Part shown: one piece after another, positions 26,447 to 34,741 of the stretch | Numbering within the stretch: position 1 is the stretch's first letter | How the letters are laid out: each line of letters opens with the position of its first letter | Assembly (NCBI GenBank): GCA_964487505.1 | Contig: CAZARD010000002.1 | Location: 27,020-91,019, forward strand | Origin: JAFDVJ01 sp964487505 | GTDB lineage: Bacteria; Acidobacteriota; Blastocatellia; Pyrinomonadales; Pyrinomonadaceae | Direction: 5' to 3' | DNA: 64,000 nucleotides | Program-made: the position numbers and the translations under genes | Notes under the pieces: generated by a model | Databases searched by the model: none | Seen by the model: the letters and a program-made list of their open reading frames with translations, nothing else | Told to the model about the DNA's origin: nothing

Positions 26447-27034
26447 TTAGCCGCGGGAGCGCTCGAGAAGCACCATCATCAGAACGCTGAGAAGCACGCG
26501 CGTCTCCTCGTCCGCCGACATCTGCCCGGCCGGTTCGAGATTGAACTTGCCCTCGAACATCGCTGCCTGCTTGCTGAGGCGGGCGACCGGCGACCCGTCG
26601 GTCCGCGTAACGAGGTACGTCGGATTGAAGACATAGCCCGAAAGAATCCCGATGATCGGCAGCTCTCCGAAAAGCGCATCGGCAACCTTGACCCAGCCGT
26701 TCTCTTCGTTGATCTTCATCACTTGGTTGCCGGAGGCGTCGAAGATGTCGTAGTTGGCCTTCCAGATCGAACGCATTCCCTGGCGTTTGATGGCCCCTAT
26801 GACCGAGCCGCCCGCGTTCGTGAAGGTATAGTTCGCGGACCAGTCGATAACGCGGTCGGCCTTGATGTTGAACAGAAGCTGCGTTTGCGCCTCATCGGCA
26901 AAGATGTTGATGTCTTCCTTGAGCTTGAACATCTTCTGTTTGAGATATCCGATCAAGGCACCCGTGCCGTCGTTGATGTAGATCTGATTGGCAAGCGCCA
27001 ACAGCTTGAAACTCAATGAAATGGGGTAATTCAT
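26447..27034 (-). CDS. LURP-one-related/phospholipid-scramblase-like protein
   Basis: 195 residues. A repeated beta pattern (QIYINDGTGALIGYLKQK, FTNAGGSVIGAIKR, IFDASGNQVMKINEENGW, VTRTDGSPVARLSK) matches the LURP-one-related (tubby C-terminal-like) family. There is no signal peptide; a short hydrophobic C-terminus (LLSVLMMVLLER) may touch the membrane. Bacterial members are uncharacterised; lipid binding is plausible by fold. It sits between yihY and plsC, which also suggests a membrane-lipid context. Confidence 0.75.
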   Translation of the reverse strand: MNYPISLSFKLLALANQIYINDGTGALIGYLKQKMFKLKEDINIFADEAQTQLLFNIKADRVIDWSANYTFTNAGGSVIGAIKRQGMRSIWKANYDIFDASGNQVMKINEENGWVKVADALFGELPIIGILSGYVFNPTYLVTRTDGSPVARLSKQAAMFEGKFNLEPAGQMSADEETRVLLSVLMMVLLERSRG

Positions 27035-27193
27035 ATGTTTATTGAACTCTCACTCGGAAAATCGAAAATCGAAGATAGTGTAATTGAAAACGGGCGAGGT
27101 TCAAAGACGGAAGATGACGGAACGCAAAGGCGATCCGACCGGACGTGCGGCCGATTTCGCCGCCCGGCCGCTTATGCGTCCGATAACGCGGTT

Positions 27194-27844
27194 TCACATC
27201 AGGCGGCGGTATTCGTCCGCCGTGCCGTCGGCCACCGCGGACCGTTGTTCCTCAAGTAACGCTTCGAGCCCGGCGGCCATCGCGGACGCGGAAAGCGTGC
27301 CGGGAGGGAACGGCTCGCCGGCCCGGGCGAAAATGTCTGGCTTGAACTCCCGACCGAACGAATAACTCAGCGCGAGCGGGACGAGCCGGCATTCGGGAAC
27401 CCGATCGGCGATCTTCCGGATCCCCGATTCGAAAGTGATCGGCCGGCGATCGGCGGGCTCGATCTTGCCCTGTGGAAAGATGAGCAGCGCCCGCGAAGGC
27501 GATCCCGCAAGCAGCGCGGCGGCGTAGTCTATGCTTTCGAGCGCCGACCGCGCGTTGCCGCGATCGACCGAAAACGCGCCGAGAAGACGGAACAGGGGAT
27601 ACCGTCGCAGATTCTTCTCCTCCATCATGACGAAGAGGTCCGCACCCGCGCGGCGCATCAGTTCGTAGCAAACGAGCCCGTCCCACCAGCTTGAGTGATT
27701 CGCAAAGACGATTTTCGGAACGTCGGCCGGCGCGAGCGATTCAATGTCCCGCGCCCACAAGGCATTGAAACGCCGCCGAAGCAGATTGCGGTTGTAGGCG
27801 CGAAACACGGTATCGAACCAGCGGTTTTTTCTTGCGGTCAGCAT
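27194..27844 (-). CDS. 1-acyl-glycerol-phosphate acyltransferase family (PlsC-like)
   Basis: 216 residues with NHSSWWDG (HX4D catalytic motif) and FPQGKIEPADRRP, the substrate-binding motif region. It acylates a lysophospholipid or a related acceptor using acyl-ACP or acyl-CoA. There is no clear N-terminal membrane helix, so it is probably peripheral on the inner membrane. It starts 20 nt downstream of the alanine racemase stop. The interval to the next gene (27035-27193) holds nothing notable. Confidence 0.85.
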   Translation of the reverse strand: MLTARKNRWFDTVFRAYNRNLLRRRFNALWARDIESLAPADVPKIVFANHSSWWDGLVCYELMRRAGADLFVMMEEKNLRRYPLFRLLGAFSVDRGNARSALESIDYAAALLAGSPSRALLIFPQGKIEPADRRPITFESGIRKIADRVPECRLVPLALSYSFGREFKPDIFARAGEPFPPGTLSASAMAAGLEALLEEQRSAVADGTADEYRRLM

Positions 27845-27864
27845 ATCGACGCACCGGCGCCAAC

Positions 27865-29019
27865 TCAGGCCAGTCTCGGTTCTCCCGATTCAAGAAAAAC
27901 GCGCGGCACGCGCCTGCTGATGCCGCACGTGATCTCGTATGAAATCGTACCGGCCTGGCGGGCCACTTCCTCGGCCTTCGGCGCGATTCCGTTCCGGTCC
28001 CCGAAGAGGCAAACCTCGTCGTCCAGAGAGGCGTCCGGGATATCCGTGACGTCGATGATCGTCCAGTCCATCGATACGCGTCCGACGATCGGTGCCGCCT
28101 TTCCGCGGACCGCGATCGACCCGACGTTGGAAAGCGAGCGGGGCAATCCGTCCTGATAGCCGATCGGCAGCGTCGCGATCAGGGAATCCCGTTCCGCGAC
28201 GAAGGTTCGTCCGTAACCGATCGATTCGCCCGCAGCGACCCGTTTCAAATGCGCGATCCGCGTGCGAAGGCTCATCACCGGGCGAAGTTCGGGCTTTTCC
28301 GCGCCCGGGGGGAGAACGTCATCGCCGAGTCCGTAGAGGATGCCGCCAAGCCTCACAAGGTTTCGGCGAGACTCGGGGTGAGCGATCGCCCCGGGCGAAT
28401 TCGCGAGATTGAAGTAAACCGGATTCAACCCTTTCGACCGGAATCTGGCGACGGCGGCGTCGAACCGTTCGATCTGCGCCCGCGTGAAATCCGGGTCCGA
28501 GTCGGCAGCGCCGAAATGCGTCATCACGCCGGCAACGCGGAGATTCCGCATCACCGAAAGGCGATCGATGAACCGTTCCAATTCGTCGGGGCGGACGCCG
28601 ACGCGACCCATTCCCGTGTCGATCTTGACGTGCACATCGGCGACCAGGCCCCGGGCCGCCGCGGCCCGGTCAAAAAGGGAAGCCCGGTCCGCATTGAAGA
28701 CCACCGGAGTGATGTGATTATCGAAAAGGAGTTCCTCCTGCCCGGGCCAAAAACTGCCGAGACAGAGAATGAGCTTCCTGATGCCCGCCTGTCGCAATTC
28801 GACGCCCTCCTGCGGGAGCGCGACGCCGAACCAGTCGACGCCCTCGCGCTCGAGCCGGCGGGCACATTCGACGGCGCCGTGCCCGTAGGCGTCCGCCTTG
28901 ACCACTGCCATGATCTTGGCGTCGCCGCCGATGAAGGCCTTCGCCGAATGGAAGTTGAACGCGAGATTGTCGAGATCGATCTCGGCCCAGGTCGGACGCT
29001 GTATCGCGATTTTCGGCAT
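27865..29019 (-). CDS. alr: Alanine racemase
   Basis: 384 residues, the normal length. It converts L-alanine to D-alanine for peptidoglycan. PLP-binding Lys41 lies in VVKADAYGHG. The second catalytic base Tyr269 is in GESIGYGRTF, and the tail has IGYQDGLPR and VSMDWTIIDV as expected. Start at ATG 29019. The neighbour downstream is a PlsC-like acyltransferase, so this segment serves envelope synthesis. Confidence 0.95.
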   Translation of the reverse strand: MPKIAIQRPTWAEIDLDNLAFNFHSAKAFIGGDAKIMAVVKADAYGHGAVECARRLEREGVDWFGVALPQEGVELRQAGIRKLILCLGSFWPGQEELLFDNHITPVVFNADRASLFDRAAAARGLVADVHVKIDTGMGRVGVRPDELERFIDRLSVMRNLRVAGVMTHFGAADSDPDFTRAQIERFDAAVARFRSKGLNPVYFNLANSPGAIAHPESRRNLVRLGGILYGLGDDVLPPGAEKPELRPVMSLRTRIAHLKRVAAGESIGYGRTFVAERDSLIATLPIGYQDGLPRSLSNVGSIAVRGKAAPIVGRVSMDWTIIDVTDIPDASLDDEVCLFGDRNGIAPKAEEVARQAGTISYEITCGISRRVPRVFLESGEPRLA

Positions 29020-29108
29020 TCGGAAAACTTAAAGTGATGCCTGAAGCGTGCGGCGCAAGACCTCACAGATTGCATTAGGTGTCTGCGCCGCAACAGTTCA
29101 AGTGCTTT

Positions 29109-30671
29109 CTAAAGCGGAATATTTCCGTGTTTTTTCGGCGGGTTCGAATCGCTCTTGTTCTGGAGAAGCTGAAGAGCGCGTATCAGTTTCGGCCTCGTGG
29201 CCTTTGGCTCGATGACCTCGTCGACGAAGCCGCGTTCGGCCGCGACATACGGGTTTGCGAATTTCTCGTTGAACTCGTTGATCAAGTCGGTCCGGGTCTG
29301 TTCCGGATTCGTCGTCTCGAGCAGGTCCTTGCGGTAAAGCAGTCCGACCGCGCCTTCCGCGCCCATCACGGCGATCTCGGCCGAAGGGTACGCGAAGTTG
29401 ATGTCGGTGCGGATATGCTTGGAGGCCATGACGCAGTAGGCGCCGCCGTACGCCTTGCGCGTGATGACGGTGATCTTCGGCACCGTCGCTTCGGCAAATG
29501 CGTAAAGCAGCTTCGCGCCGTGTCGAATGATCCCGAAATGCTCCTGATTGACGCCCGGCAGGAAGCCCGGGACATCCTCGAACGTGATCAGGGGGATATT
29601 GAAACAGTCGCAGAAACGCACGAAACGCGCGGCTTTGACGGACGCGTCGATGTCCAGCACGCCGGCCAGAAAAGCGGGTTGGTTGGCGACGATCCCTACC
29701 GAGAATCCGCCGAGCCTTGCGAACCCGACGACGATGTTCTGCGCGTAATGCTCCTGGATCTCGAAAAAGTAGTTCTCGTCGACGACGCTCCGGACGATGT
29801 CGCGGATGTCGTACGGCTGGTTCGACGACTCCGGGACGACCGTGTTCAGCTTTTCGTCCATACGGTCGGGCGGATCGTTCGTCGGCACGAACGGCGGGTT
29901 CTCGCGGTTGTTGAGCGGCATGAACGACAGCAGTTCGCGCGTGATCCGCAGGGCGTGTTCGTCGGAATCGGCGGCGAAATGCGCGACGCCGGATTTTGCA
30001 TTGTGCGTCAGCGCGCCGCCGAGCTCGTCCTTGGTTACCTCTTCGTGCGTCACGGTCTTGATGACGTCCGGACCGGTTATGAACATATACGACGTGTTCT
30101 TGACCATGACGTTGAAGTCCGTTATCGCCGGCGAATAAACGGCGCCGCCGGCGCAGGGACCGAGGATGCAGCTGATCTGCGGCACGACGCCGCTCGCGAG
30201 CGTGTTCCTGAGAAAGATGTCGGCATATCCGCCAAGACTTACGACGCCCTCCTGGATGCGCGCGCCGCCCGAGTCGTTGAGTCCGATAACGGGCGCGCCG
30301 ATCTTCATCGCAAGATCCATTACCTTGCAGATCTTCTCGGCGTGCGTTTCGCTGAGACTGCCCCCGAAGACCGTGAAATCCTGGGCGAAAACGAAGACCG
30401 GTCGGCCGTCGACAAGACCGTGGCCGGTGACGACGCCGTCGCCGGGGAAACGTTGTTCGTCGAGACCGAAATCGTGGGACCTGTGCGCGACGAACTTGTC
30501 GAATTCCTCGAAGGTTCCTTCGTCGAGGAAGAAATCGACGCGCTCGCGGGCGGTCATTTTGCCGCCTTTGCGTTGCTTCTCGAGTCGCGCTTCGCCGCCG
30601 CCAAGCTCGGCTTGCCGCGAACGTTCGCGGAGTTGGTCAAGTTTGTTTATGGTTTGAGTTTTGGGTTCCAT
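29109..30671 (-). CDS. Acyl-CoA carboxylase beta subunit (propionyl/methylmalonyl-CoA type)
   Basis: 520 residues. A carboxyltransferase of the PccB/MmdA family: GGGEARLEKQRKGGKMTARERVDFFLD at the N-terminus, GLVDGRPVFVFAQDFTVFGGS, NDSGGARIQEGV, GPCAGGAVYSPA, then DVPGFLPGVNQE and RKAYGGAYCVMASKH. It transfers CO2 between biotin and a short acyl-CoA such as propionyl-CoA, or works in methylmalonyl-CoA decarboxylase. The biotin carboxylase/BCCP partner is not in this window. The gene overlaps the DUF402 gene upstream by 35 nt. Confidence 0.93.
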   Translation of the reverse strand: MEPKTQTINKLDQLRERSRQAELGGGEARLEKQRKGGKMTARERVDFFLDEGTFEEFDKFVAHRSHDFGLDEQRFPGDGVVTGHGLVDGRPVFVFAQDFTVFGGSLSETHAEKICKVMDLAMKIGAPVIGLNDSGGARIQEGVVSLGGYADIFLRNTLASGVVPQISCILGPCAGGAVYSPAITDFNVMVKNTSYMFITGPDVIKTVTHEEVTKDELGGALTHNAKSGVAHFAADSDEHALRITRELLSFMPLNNRENPPFVPTNDPPDRMDEKLNTVVPESSNQPYDIRDIVRSVVDENYFFEIQEHYAQNIVVGFARLGGFSVGIVANQPAFLAGVLDIDASVKAARFVRFCDCFNIPLITFEDVPGFLPGVNQEHFGIIRHGAKLLYAFAEATVPKITVITRKAYGGAYCVMASKHIRTDINFAYPSAEIAVMGAEGAVGLLYRKDLLETTNPEQTRTDLINEFNEKFANPYVAAERGFVDEVIEPKATRPKLIRALQLLQNKSDSNPPKKHGNIPL

Positions 30672-31161
30672 ATGGTTCTTCTTCGATGTTGCCGAACGGA
30701 AAATCGCCGCGTTCGACCATCGCCGTCAGGGTGCTGAGCGCTTGATGCGCGCTATCCCGGACGCTTTGCGGATAATTGTATTGCCGCGCGTTCGACTCGA
30801 AATCGTCGAGATCAAGGATCTCGGGCGCGAGTCCCGGCCAGACGAGAACGTCGAGGTCGAGATCGATGTAATCGAGAACCCCGTCGTTGAACGTCGGCGG
30901 CATATTGACGTTGCAGTAAAAGTTCCGGAACCGGCCGTCCGGTTGCTGGAACCTGAAGACGTTGTACCAGCGGTCGAGCCAGTAATATTCATAGGAGACC
31001 GTACCGCGTTCGATGGTTCCGAGTTCGGGATGGTCCACCTCCCGATCGAAGACTCCCCGGAAGATCAGCAACCGCGAATCGCTCCGGATCAGTTCGGCCT
31101 TCCAGGATCGGTGCACCGTACCGTCGAATTTCCGGGCGTTGATCGTTGTTTCGCCGATCAT
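30637..31161 (-). CDS. DUF402-domain protein (nucleoside phosphate hydrolase-like)
   Basis: 174 residues from ATG 31161, whose ATGA overlaps the uspA stop. DUF402 features are visible: KFDGTVHRSWKAELI, YEYYWLDRWYNVFRF, NFYCNVNMPPTFNDG and YIDLDLDVLVWP, the last with the acidic metal-binding residues. Characterised relatives (FomD, Ntdp) hydrolyse nucleotidyl or nucleoside di/triphosphates. Its stop lies 35 nt inside the carboxylase gene, an unusually long overlap. Confidence 0.82.
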   Translation of the reverse strand: MIGETTINARKFDGTVHRSWKAELIRSDSRLLIFRGVFDREVDHPELGTIERGTVSYEYYWLDRWYNVFRFQQPDGRFRNFYCNVNMPPTFNDGVLDYIDLDLDVLVWPGLAPEILDLDDFESNARQYNYPQSVRDSAHQALSTLTAMVERGDFPFGNIEEEPYGTQNSNHKQT

Positions 31162-31610
31162 TCGCCCCCGCGCACCACGAGCACCGAACACGGCGCGTGG
31201 TGCACGACCGAATCGGACACGGAGCCGAGCAAGAGCCGTTCCCAGCGATTGTATCCGTGAGAGCCGACCACGATCATGTCGGCGCCGAATTCCTCGGCGG
31301 TCTCGACGATGCGGCTTTCGGGAGATCCGTGAAGCACTTCGCTTGAAACGAGAACCTTTTTGCCCTCGAAGAAACCGGCGATCTTCTCACGCGTTGTCTC
31401 GAGGACCTTTTCCGTATTCTCTTTGACAGCCGCCTCGATATCGGTCGATGACGGCAAATAGCCGGCATAGATGTCCATCGCGAGCGGGACAGCCATATCG
31501 ACCACCGAAACCACCTTGACCTCGTCGCCGTCCGAAAGGTTCAGATTCCTGACGATCTCGACAGCGGCGTCGCTGTGCCCCGTCCCGTCGGTTGCTAGAA
31601 TCACCTTCAT
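31158..31610 (-). CDS. Universal stress protein (UspA family)
   Basis: 150 residues from ATG 31610, preceded by AGGAG; an in-frame extension to 31721 runs into the MarR gene and is rejected. The ATP-binding signature G-x2-G-x9-G(S) is present in GSHGYNRWERLLLGSVSDSV, so it is probably an ATP-binding type. It is coupled (ATGA) to the DUF402 gene. The MarR regulator gene lies 88 nt upstream and may control it (inference). Confidence 0.92.
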   Translation of the reverse strand: MKVILATDGTGHSDAAVEIVRNLNLSDGDEVKVVSVVDMAVPLAMDIYAGYLPSSTDIEAAVKENTEKVLETTREKIAGFFEGKKVLVSSEVLHGSPESRIVETAEEFGADMIVVGSHGYNRWERLLLGSVSDSVVHHAPCSVLVVRGGE

Positions 31611-31698
31611 ATATCCGTCTCCTGTTCGTAATGCCTTTCCTGACTTGATTTTAGTATTTTTCGGCAACTGACGGCAACGAGATCGCGCATTCCCCGGA

Positions 31699-32106
31699 TT
31701 ATTGCGGCAACTTTGCGACAAGCATCGAAAACATCAGCAATTCGGCATCTGAAAGCGCGCCGAAATGCCTTTCGCCGGCGTTTGTCCAGCACGTCGCGAT
31801 GGCCTCGTTCAGCGCCGCGGCCTTTTCGCAGCGAAAGACGCGGACCGTTCGGGAATCGTCCGGGCACGGCTCGCAGCGGACAAGACCGCGGGCGGCGAGG
31901 ATCCTCACGGTCTTGTTGACGGTCGGCGCCGACACGCCGAGGTCCCGCGCCAGATCAGCCTGCGAAATGCCCGCGCCTTGATCGAGGCGCGAAAGGAGTG
32001 CGACCTGGCCGGCATTCAGGCCAAGCGCCGCGAACTCGCGATCGACCGAGATCCTGTAAGCGGCCGCGACGCGGGCGAAAATTGACGCGAATTCGGATCT
32101 TTTCAT
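31699..32106 (-). CDS. MarR-family transcriptional regulator
   Basis: 135 residues (ATG 32106). The winged-helix core has GLNAGQVALLSRLDQ, ISQADLARDLGVSAPTVNKTVRILAARGLV and the wing DDSRTVRVF. MarR proteins bind palindromes as dimers and often repress themselves and neighbours. Two related palindromic sites sit right upstream (32118-32150). Likely targets are itself and the uspA-DUF402-carboxylase run downstream. Confidence 0.88.
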   Translation of the reverse strand: MKRSEFASIFARVAAAYRISVDREFAALGLNAGQVALLSRLDQGAGISQADLARDLGVSAPTVNKTVRILAARGLVRCEPCPDDSRTVRVFRCEKAAALNEAIATCWTNAGERHFGALSDAELLMFSMLVAKLPQ

Positions 32107-32117
32107 CCGGCAAATCA

Positions 32118-32150
32118 AAGCCGGTTAACAGAAAACGGGTAGCCGGCTAA
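32118..32150 (-). promoter_or_regulatory. Twin palindromic sites, probable MarR operator
   Basis: AAGCCGGTTAA at 32118-32128 and TAGCCGGCTAA at 32140-32150. The second contains the perfect palindrome TAGCCGGCTA. Centres are 22 bp apart, two helical turns, so both would lie on one DNA face. They begin 12 nt upstream of the MarR start codon. Confidence 0.55.
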
Positions 32151-32212
32151 TTAAATATGCAAAGATATGCGGCGGAATATGCAAATCCCGCCGCATAAAG
32201 CGCTTGCTTTCC

Positions 32213-32863
32213 TTACCCGCGACCGCTTTTCTTCCAGTCGCTTAAGAAAGCGTCGAGGCCTTTGTCAGTAAGCGGATGGCCGACAAGCTGGCGGATGACC
32301 TTGAACGGGATCGTGGCGACGTCCGCCCCGGCGAGCGCCGAATCGACGATATGCATCGGATGGCGTATCGACGCCGCGAGCACCTCGGTCGTGTATCCGT
32401 AATTGCCGTAGATCTGAACGATATCGCGTATGAGCTGCATCCCGTCCTGCCCGATATCGTCGAGACGTCCGATGAACGGCGAGATGTAGGACGCGCCGGC
32501 CTTCGCCGCGAGCAGCGCCTGGGCCGCAGAAAAGCATAGGGTGACGTTCACCTTGGTGCCTTCCGCTCGGAAAATGCGCGTCGCTTTGAGTCCGTCGAGC
32601 GTCAAAGGGCATTTGATGACGACGTTCGGCGCGATCTTAGCGAGCTCGCGGCCCTCGCGGACCATGCCTTCGGTATCGAGCGCCGTGACCTCTGCCGAAA
32701 CGTCCCCCGCGACGATCGAACAGATCTTTGCGATGTGTTCCTTAAAGTCGATGTCTCCCTCTTTCGCGACGAGCGAGGGGTTCGTAGTAACGCCGTCGAT
32801 GAGCCCGAGTTCATTCGCCTCGCGGATCTCGTCCAGATTTGCTGTATCAATAAAGAATTTCAT
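32213..32863 (-). CDS. Transaldolase/fructose-6-phosphate aldolase family (TalC-like)
   Basis: 216 residues, the short TalC/FSA subfamily. The N-terminus MKFFIDTANLDEI is typical, GVTTNPSLVAKE forms the phosphate-site strand, and the Schiff-base lysine is Lys84 in VVIKCPLT. GKASYISPF-like (GASYISPFIGRLDDIG) and VLAASIRHPMH complete the barrel. It transfers dihydroxyacetone units in the pentose phosphate pathway or cleaves fructose-6-phosphate; the two cannot be separated by sequence alone here. It starts 15 nt downstream of the FAH-family gene. Confidence 0.92.
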   Translation of the reverse strand: MKFFIDTANLDEIREANELGLIDGVTTNPSLVAKEGDIDFKEHIAKICSIVAGDVSAEVTALDTEGMVREGRELAKIAPNVVIKCPLTLDGLKATRIFRAEGTKVNVTLCFSAAQALLAAKAGASYISPFIGRLDDIGQDGMQLIRDIVQIYGNYGYTTEVLAASIRHPMHIVDSALAGADVATIPFKVIRQLVGHPLTDKGLDAFLSDWKKSGRG

Positions 32864-32878
32864 AAGCTCCTGATAGTT

Positions 32879-33646
32879 CTATGCGATCGGGTTGCTGAGC
32901 CTGCCGATTCCTTCGACCTCGACCTCGCAGACGTCGCCGGATCTCAACCGCGAAACGCCGGAAGGCGTGCCGGTGGCGATGATATCGCCGGAACACAAGG
33001 TCATCTGATTCGAGATGTATCGTATCAAAAACGCGACCGGGAACGCCATTTGCGACGTCCGCCCGTCCTGGCGGACCTCGCCGTTCACGCGGCAGACGAC
33101 GCGCAGGTCGGTCGGGTCGAGCTCAGTCTCGACGAACGCCCCGACCGGGCAGAACGTATCGAACGACTTTCCCCTGGTAAATTGAACGTCGCGCCGCTGC
33201 AGGTCGCGGGCCGTGACATCGTTAAGGCACGTGTAGCCGAAGACGTATTCGAACGGATCATCGTCGGGGCCGAGCTTCGAACAGGTCTTCGCGATCACGA
33301 CCGCCAGTTCCGCTTCGTGCTCGACCTGTTCGGATTGGGCGGGAATCTCGATCGCCTCGCCCTCGGTGATCAGCGCCGACGGAGCCTTGAGGAACAGAAG
33401 CGGCTCGGAAGGCATGGGATTGCCGAGTTCGGCGGCATGCTCGGCATAATTCCTTCCGACGCAGACGATCTTCGACGGCGACATGGGAGGCAGGAACTGT
33501 ACGAGGCCGGGATCGACGCTCCGCGTCAGGCGCAGGTCCTCTTCGGCGGCGTCCGTTTCCAAGGTCTCCGGAAAGGGGAATATCCGGCCATTTTCAAAGG
33601 CGCCCCAATACTCCCGTTCGCGGAAGCGGAAATGACATATCTTCAT
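32879..33646 (-). CDS. Fumarylacetoacetate hydrolase-family protein
   Basis: 255 residues. An N-terminal small domain precedes the FAH fold with IVCVGRNYAEHAAE, the metal ligands in VEHEAELAVVI, LNDVTARDLQ, GKSFDTFCPVG and IATGTPSGV. Members hydrolyse or isomerise acylpyruvates, or decarboxylate oxaloacetate. The substrate is not fixed by context. It is four bases from the Fn3 lipoprotein gene, in the leftward hslVU-linked operon. Confidence 0.9.
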   Translation of the reverse strand: MKICHFRFREREYWGAFENGRIFPFPETLETDAAEEDLRLTRSVDPGLVQFLPPMSPSKIVCVGRNYAEHAAELGNPMPSEPLLFLKAPSALITEGEAIEIPAQSEQVEHEAELAVVIAKTCSKLGPDDDPFEYVFGYTCLNDVTARDLQRRDVQFTRGKSFDTFCPVGAFVETELDPTDLRVVCRVNGEVRQDGRTSQMAFPVAFLIRYISNQMTLCSGDIIATGTPSGVSRLRSGDVCEVEVEGIGRLSNPIA

Positions 33647-33650
33647 AGGA

Positions 33651-34733
33651 TTACGGCACGGTGTCGCCGACGATCTCCGAGATCTTGCTGACGTTCCCGA
33701 AGCGGTCGATCGCGGTCACGCAGTAAAAGTAGGTCTTCCCGGACTCGACCGACGAGTCCTGAAACGTGTTGACCGGTATCGGGTTCGGCGTCAGGCGCGT
33801 CCATTGATCCGGCGGAAGCGACCGGTCGGTAGAGCGGTAGATCGTGTACCCTACGACGTCGGTTTCGGTATTCACGGCGAAGAAGATCGATATCTGGTTC
33901 GGCGACGCCGCGATCGTCAAAGCGGCCGGCGGGGCGGGCGCGAACGTATCCTTCGGAGTGATATCGACGCGCGTCGAATCGATGCTTTCAACGGGTTCGG
34001 CATCGATCCCGAGAGAAACGGTGCGCACGAAATAGACGTACTTCGACCCGAACTCGAAGGACCGGTCGGCGAATGCCGGGCCGCCGACCGGCGTCGCGTT
34101 CAGCTTGCGCTCAAGGTTCTTCTCGATGCGGTAAACGTTGTAACCGATGACGTTGGCCGGGCTCGAACCGTCGATGTTCGACGCGGGCGGCTGCCACGAA
34201 ACGGTCAATGCCTCCTGCGACGGCGTGAGTTCGAGCGCGCGCGGCGGCTGGGCGACGGTGGCGGCCGGCTCGATCAGGAAGAAATTCGAAAACGCGGCTT
34301 TCTGTCCGGAACGGTTCGCATATCGGGCCGCGTACCGGAGTCGCGCCTTCTGGCCCGCCAGGCTCAGGACGTCCTCGTACACCATCTGCTTGCGGCCGAA
34401 ATCGTCGGCGCCGATGGGAATCGTGGCGATCAAGGTGCTGCGGGCCGAGAACTCTTCCTCCGAAAGCACGAGCGGCGACCCGAGCGGTTCCGCGAGCCGG
34501 AAAAGGTCGATGCGGTCTATATTCAGGACGCTGTTCGAGCCCGCGTTGCGGGCCGGTGTCGTCCAGGTCAGAAAGATCCGATCGCCCCTCTGAGCCCCTG
34601 AGATCTCCGCCCTCTGCGGCACGCGTTCGGTCGGCGGTACGGGCGGCGTGCGTTTCCCGCAAGCGGTAAGCAAAGCACAAAGTGTAAACGCTAACGCTGT
34701 TTGCTTTTTTAAGGAGTTAAGTGCTTTAAGCAT
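33651..34733 (-). CDS. Lipoprotein with fibronectin type III-like repeats
   Basis: 360 residues. The lipobox LLTAC places the lipidated Cys at residue 25, followed by GKRTPPVPP. Three Fn3-like modules follow (from about residues 40, 160 and 262), each ending in FR.., YNVYR or YTIYR type strands. It is probably anchored to the inner leaflet of the outer membrane or the periplasmic face of the inner membrane. Function unknown. It begins 8 nt after the hslU stop codon. Confidence 0.85.
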   Translation of the reverse strand: MLKALNSLKKQTALAFTLCALLTACGKRTPPVPPTERVPQRAEISGAQRGDRIFLTWTTPARNAGSNSVLNIDRIDLFRLAEPLGSPLVLSEEEFSARSTLIATIPIGADDFGRKQMVYEDVLSLAGQKARLRYAARYANRSGQKAAFSNFFLIEPAATVAQPPRALELTPSQEALTVSWQPPASNIDGSSPANVIGYNVYRIEKNLERKLNATPVGGPAFADRSFEFGSKYVYFVRTVSLGIDAEPVESIDSTRVDITPKDTFAPAPPAALTIAASPNQISIFFAVNTETDVVGYTIYRSTDRSLPPDQWTRLTPNPIPVNTFQDSSVESGKTYFYCVTAIDRFGNVSKISEIVGDTVP

Positions 34734-34741
34734 TGTGTTTG

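Noticed and set aside
29079..30737. 552-residue plus-strand frame opposite the carboxylase
   Set aside because: Exact antisense shadow of the PccB/MmdA-type gene; no domain features.
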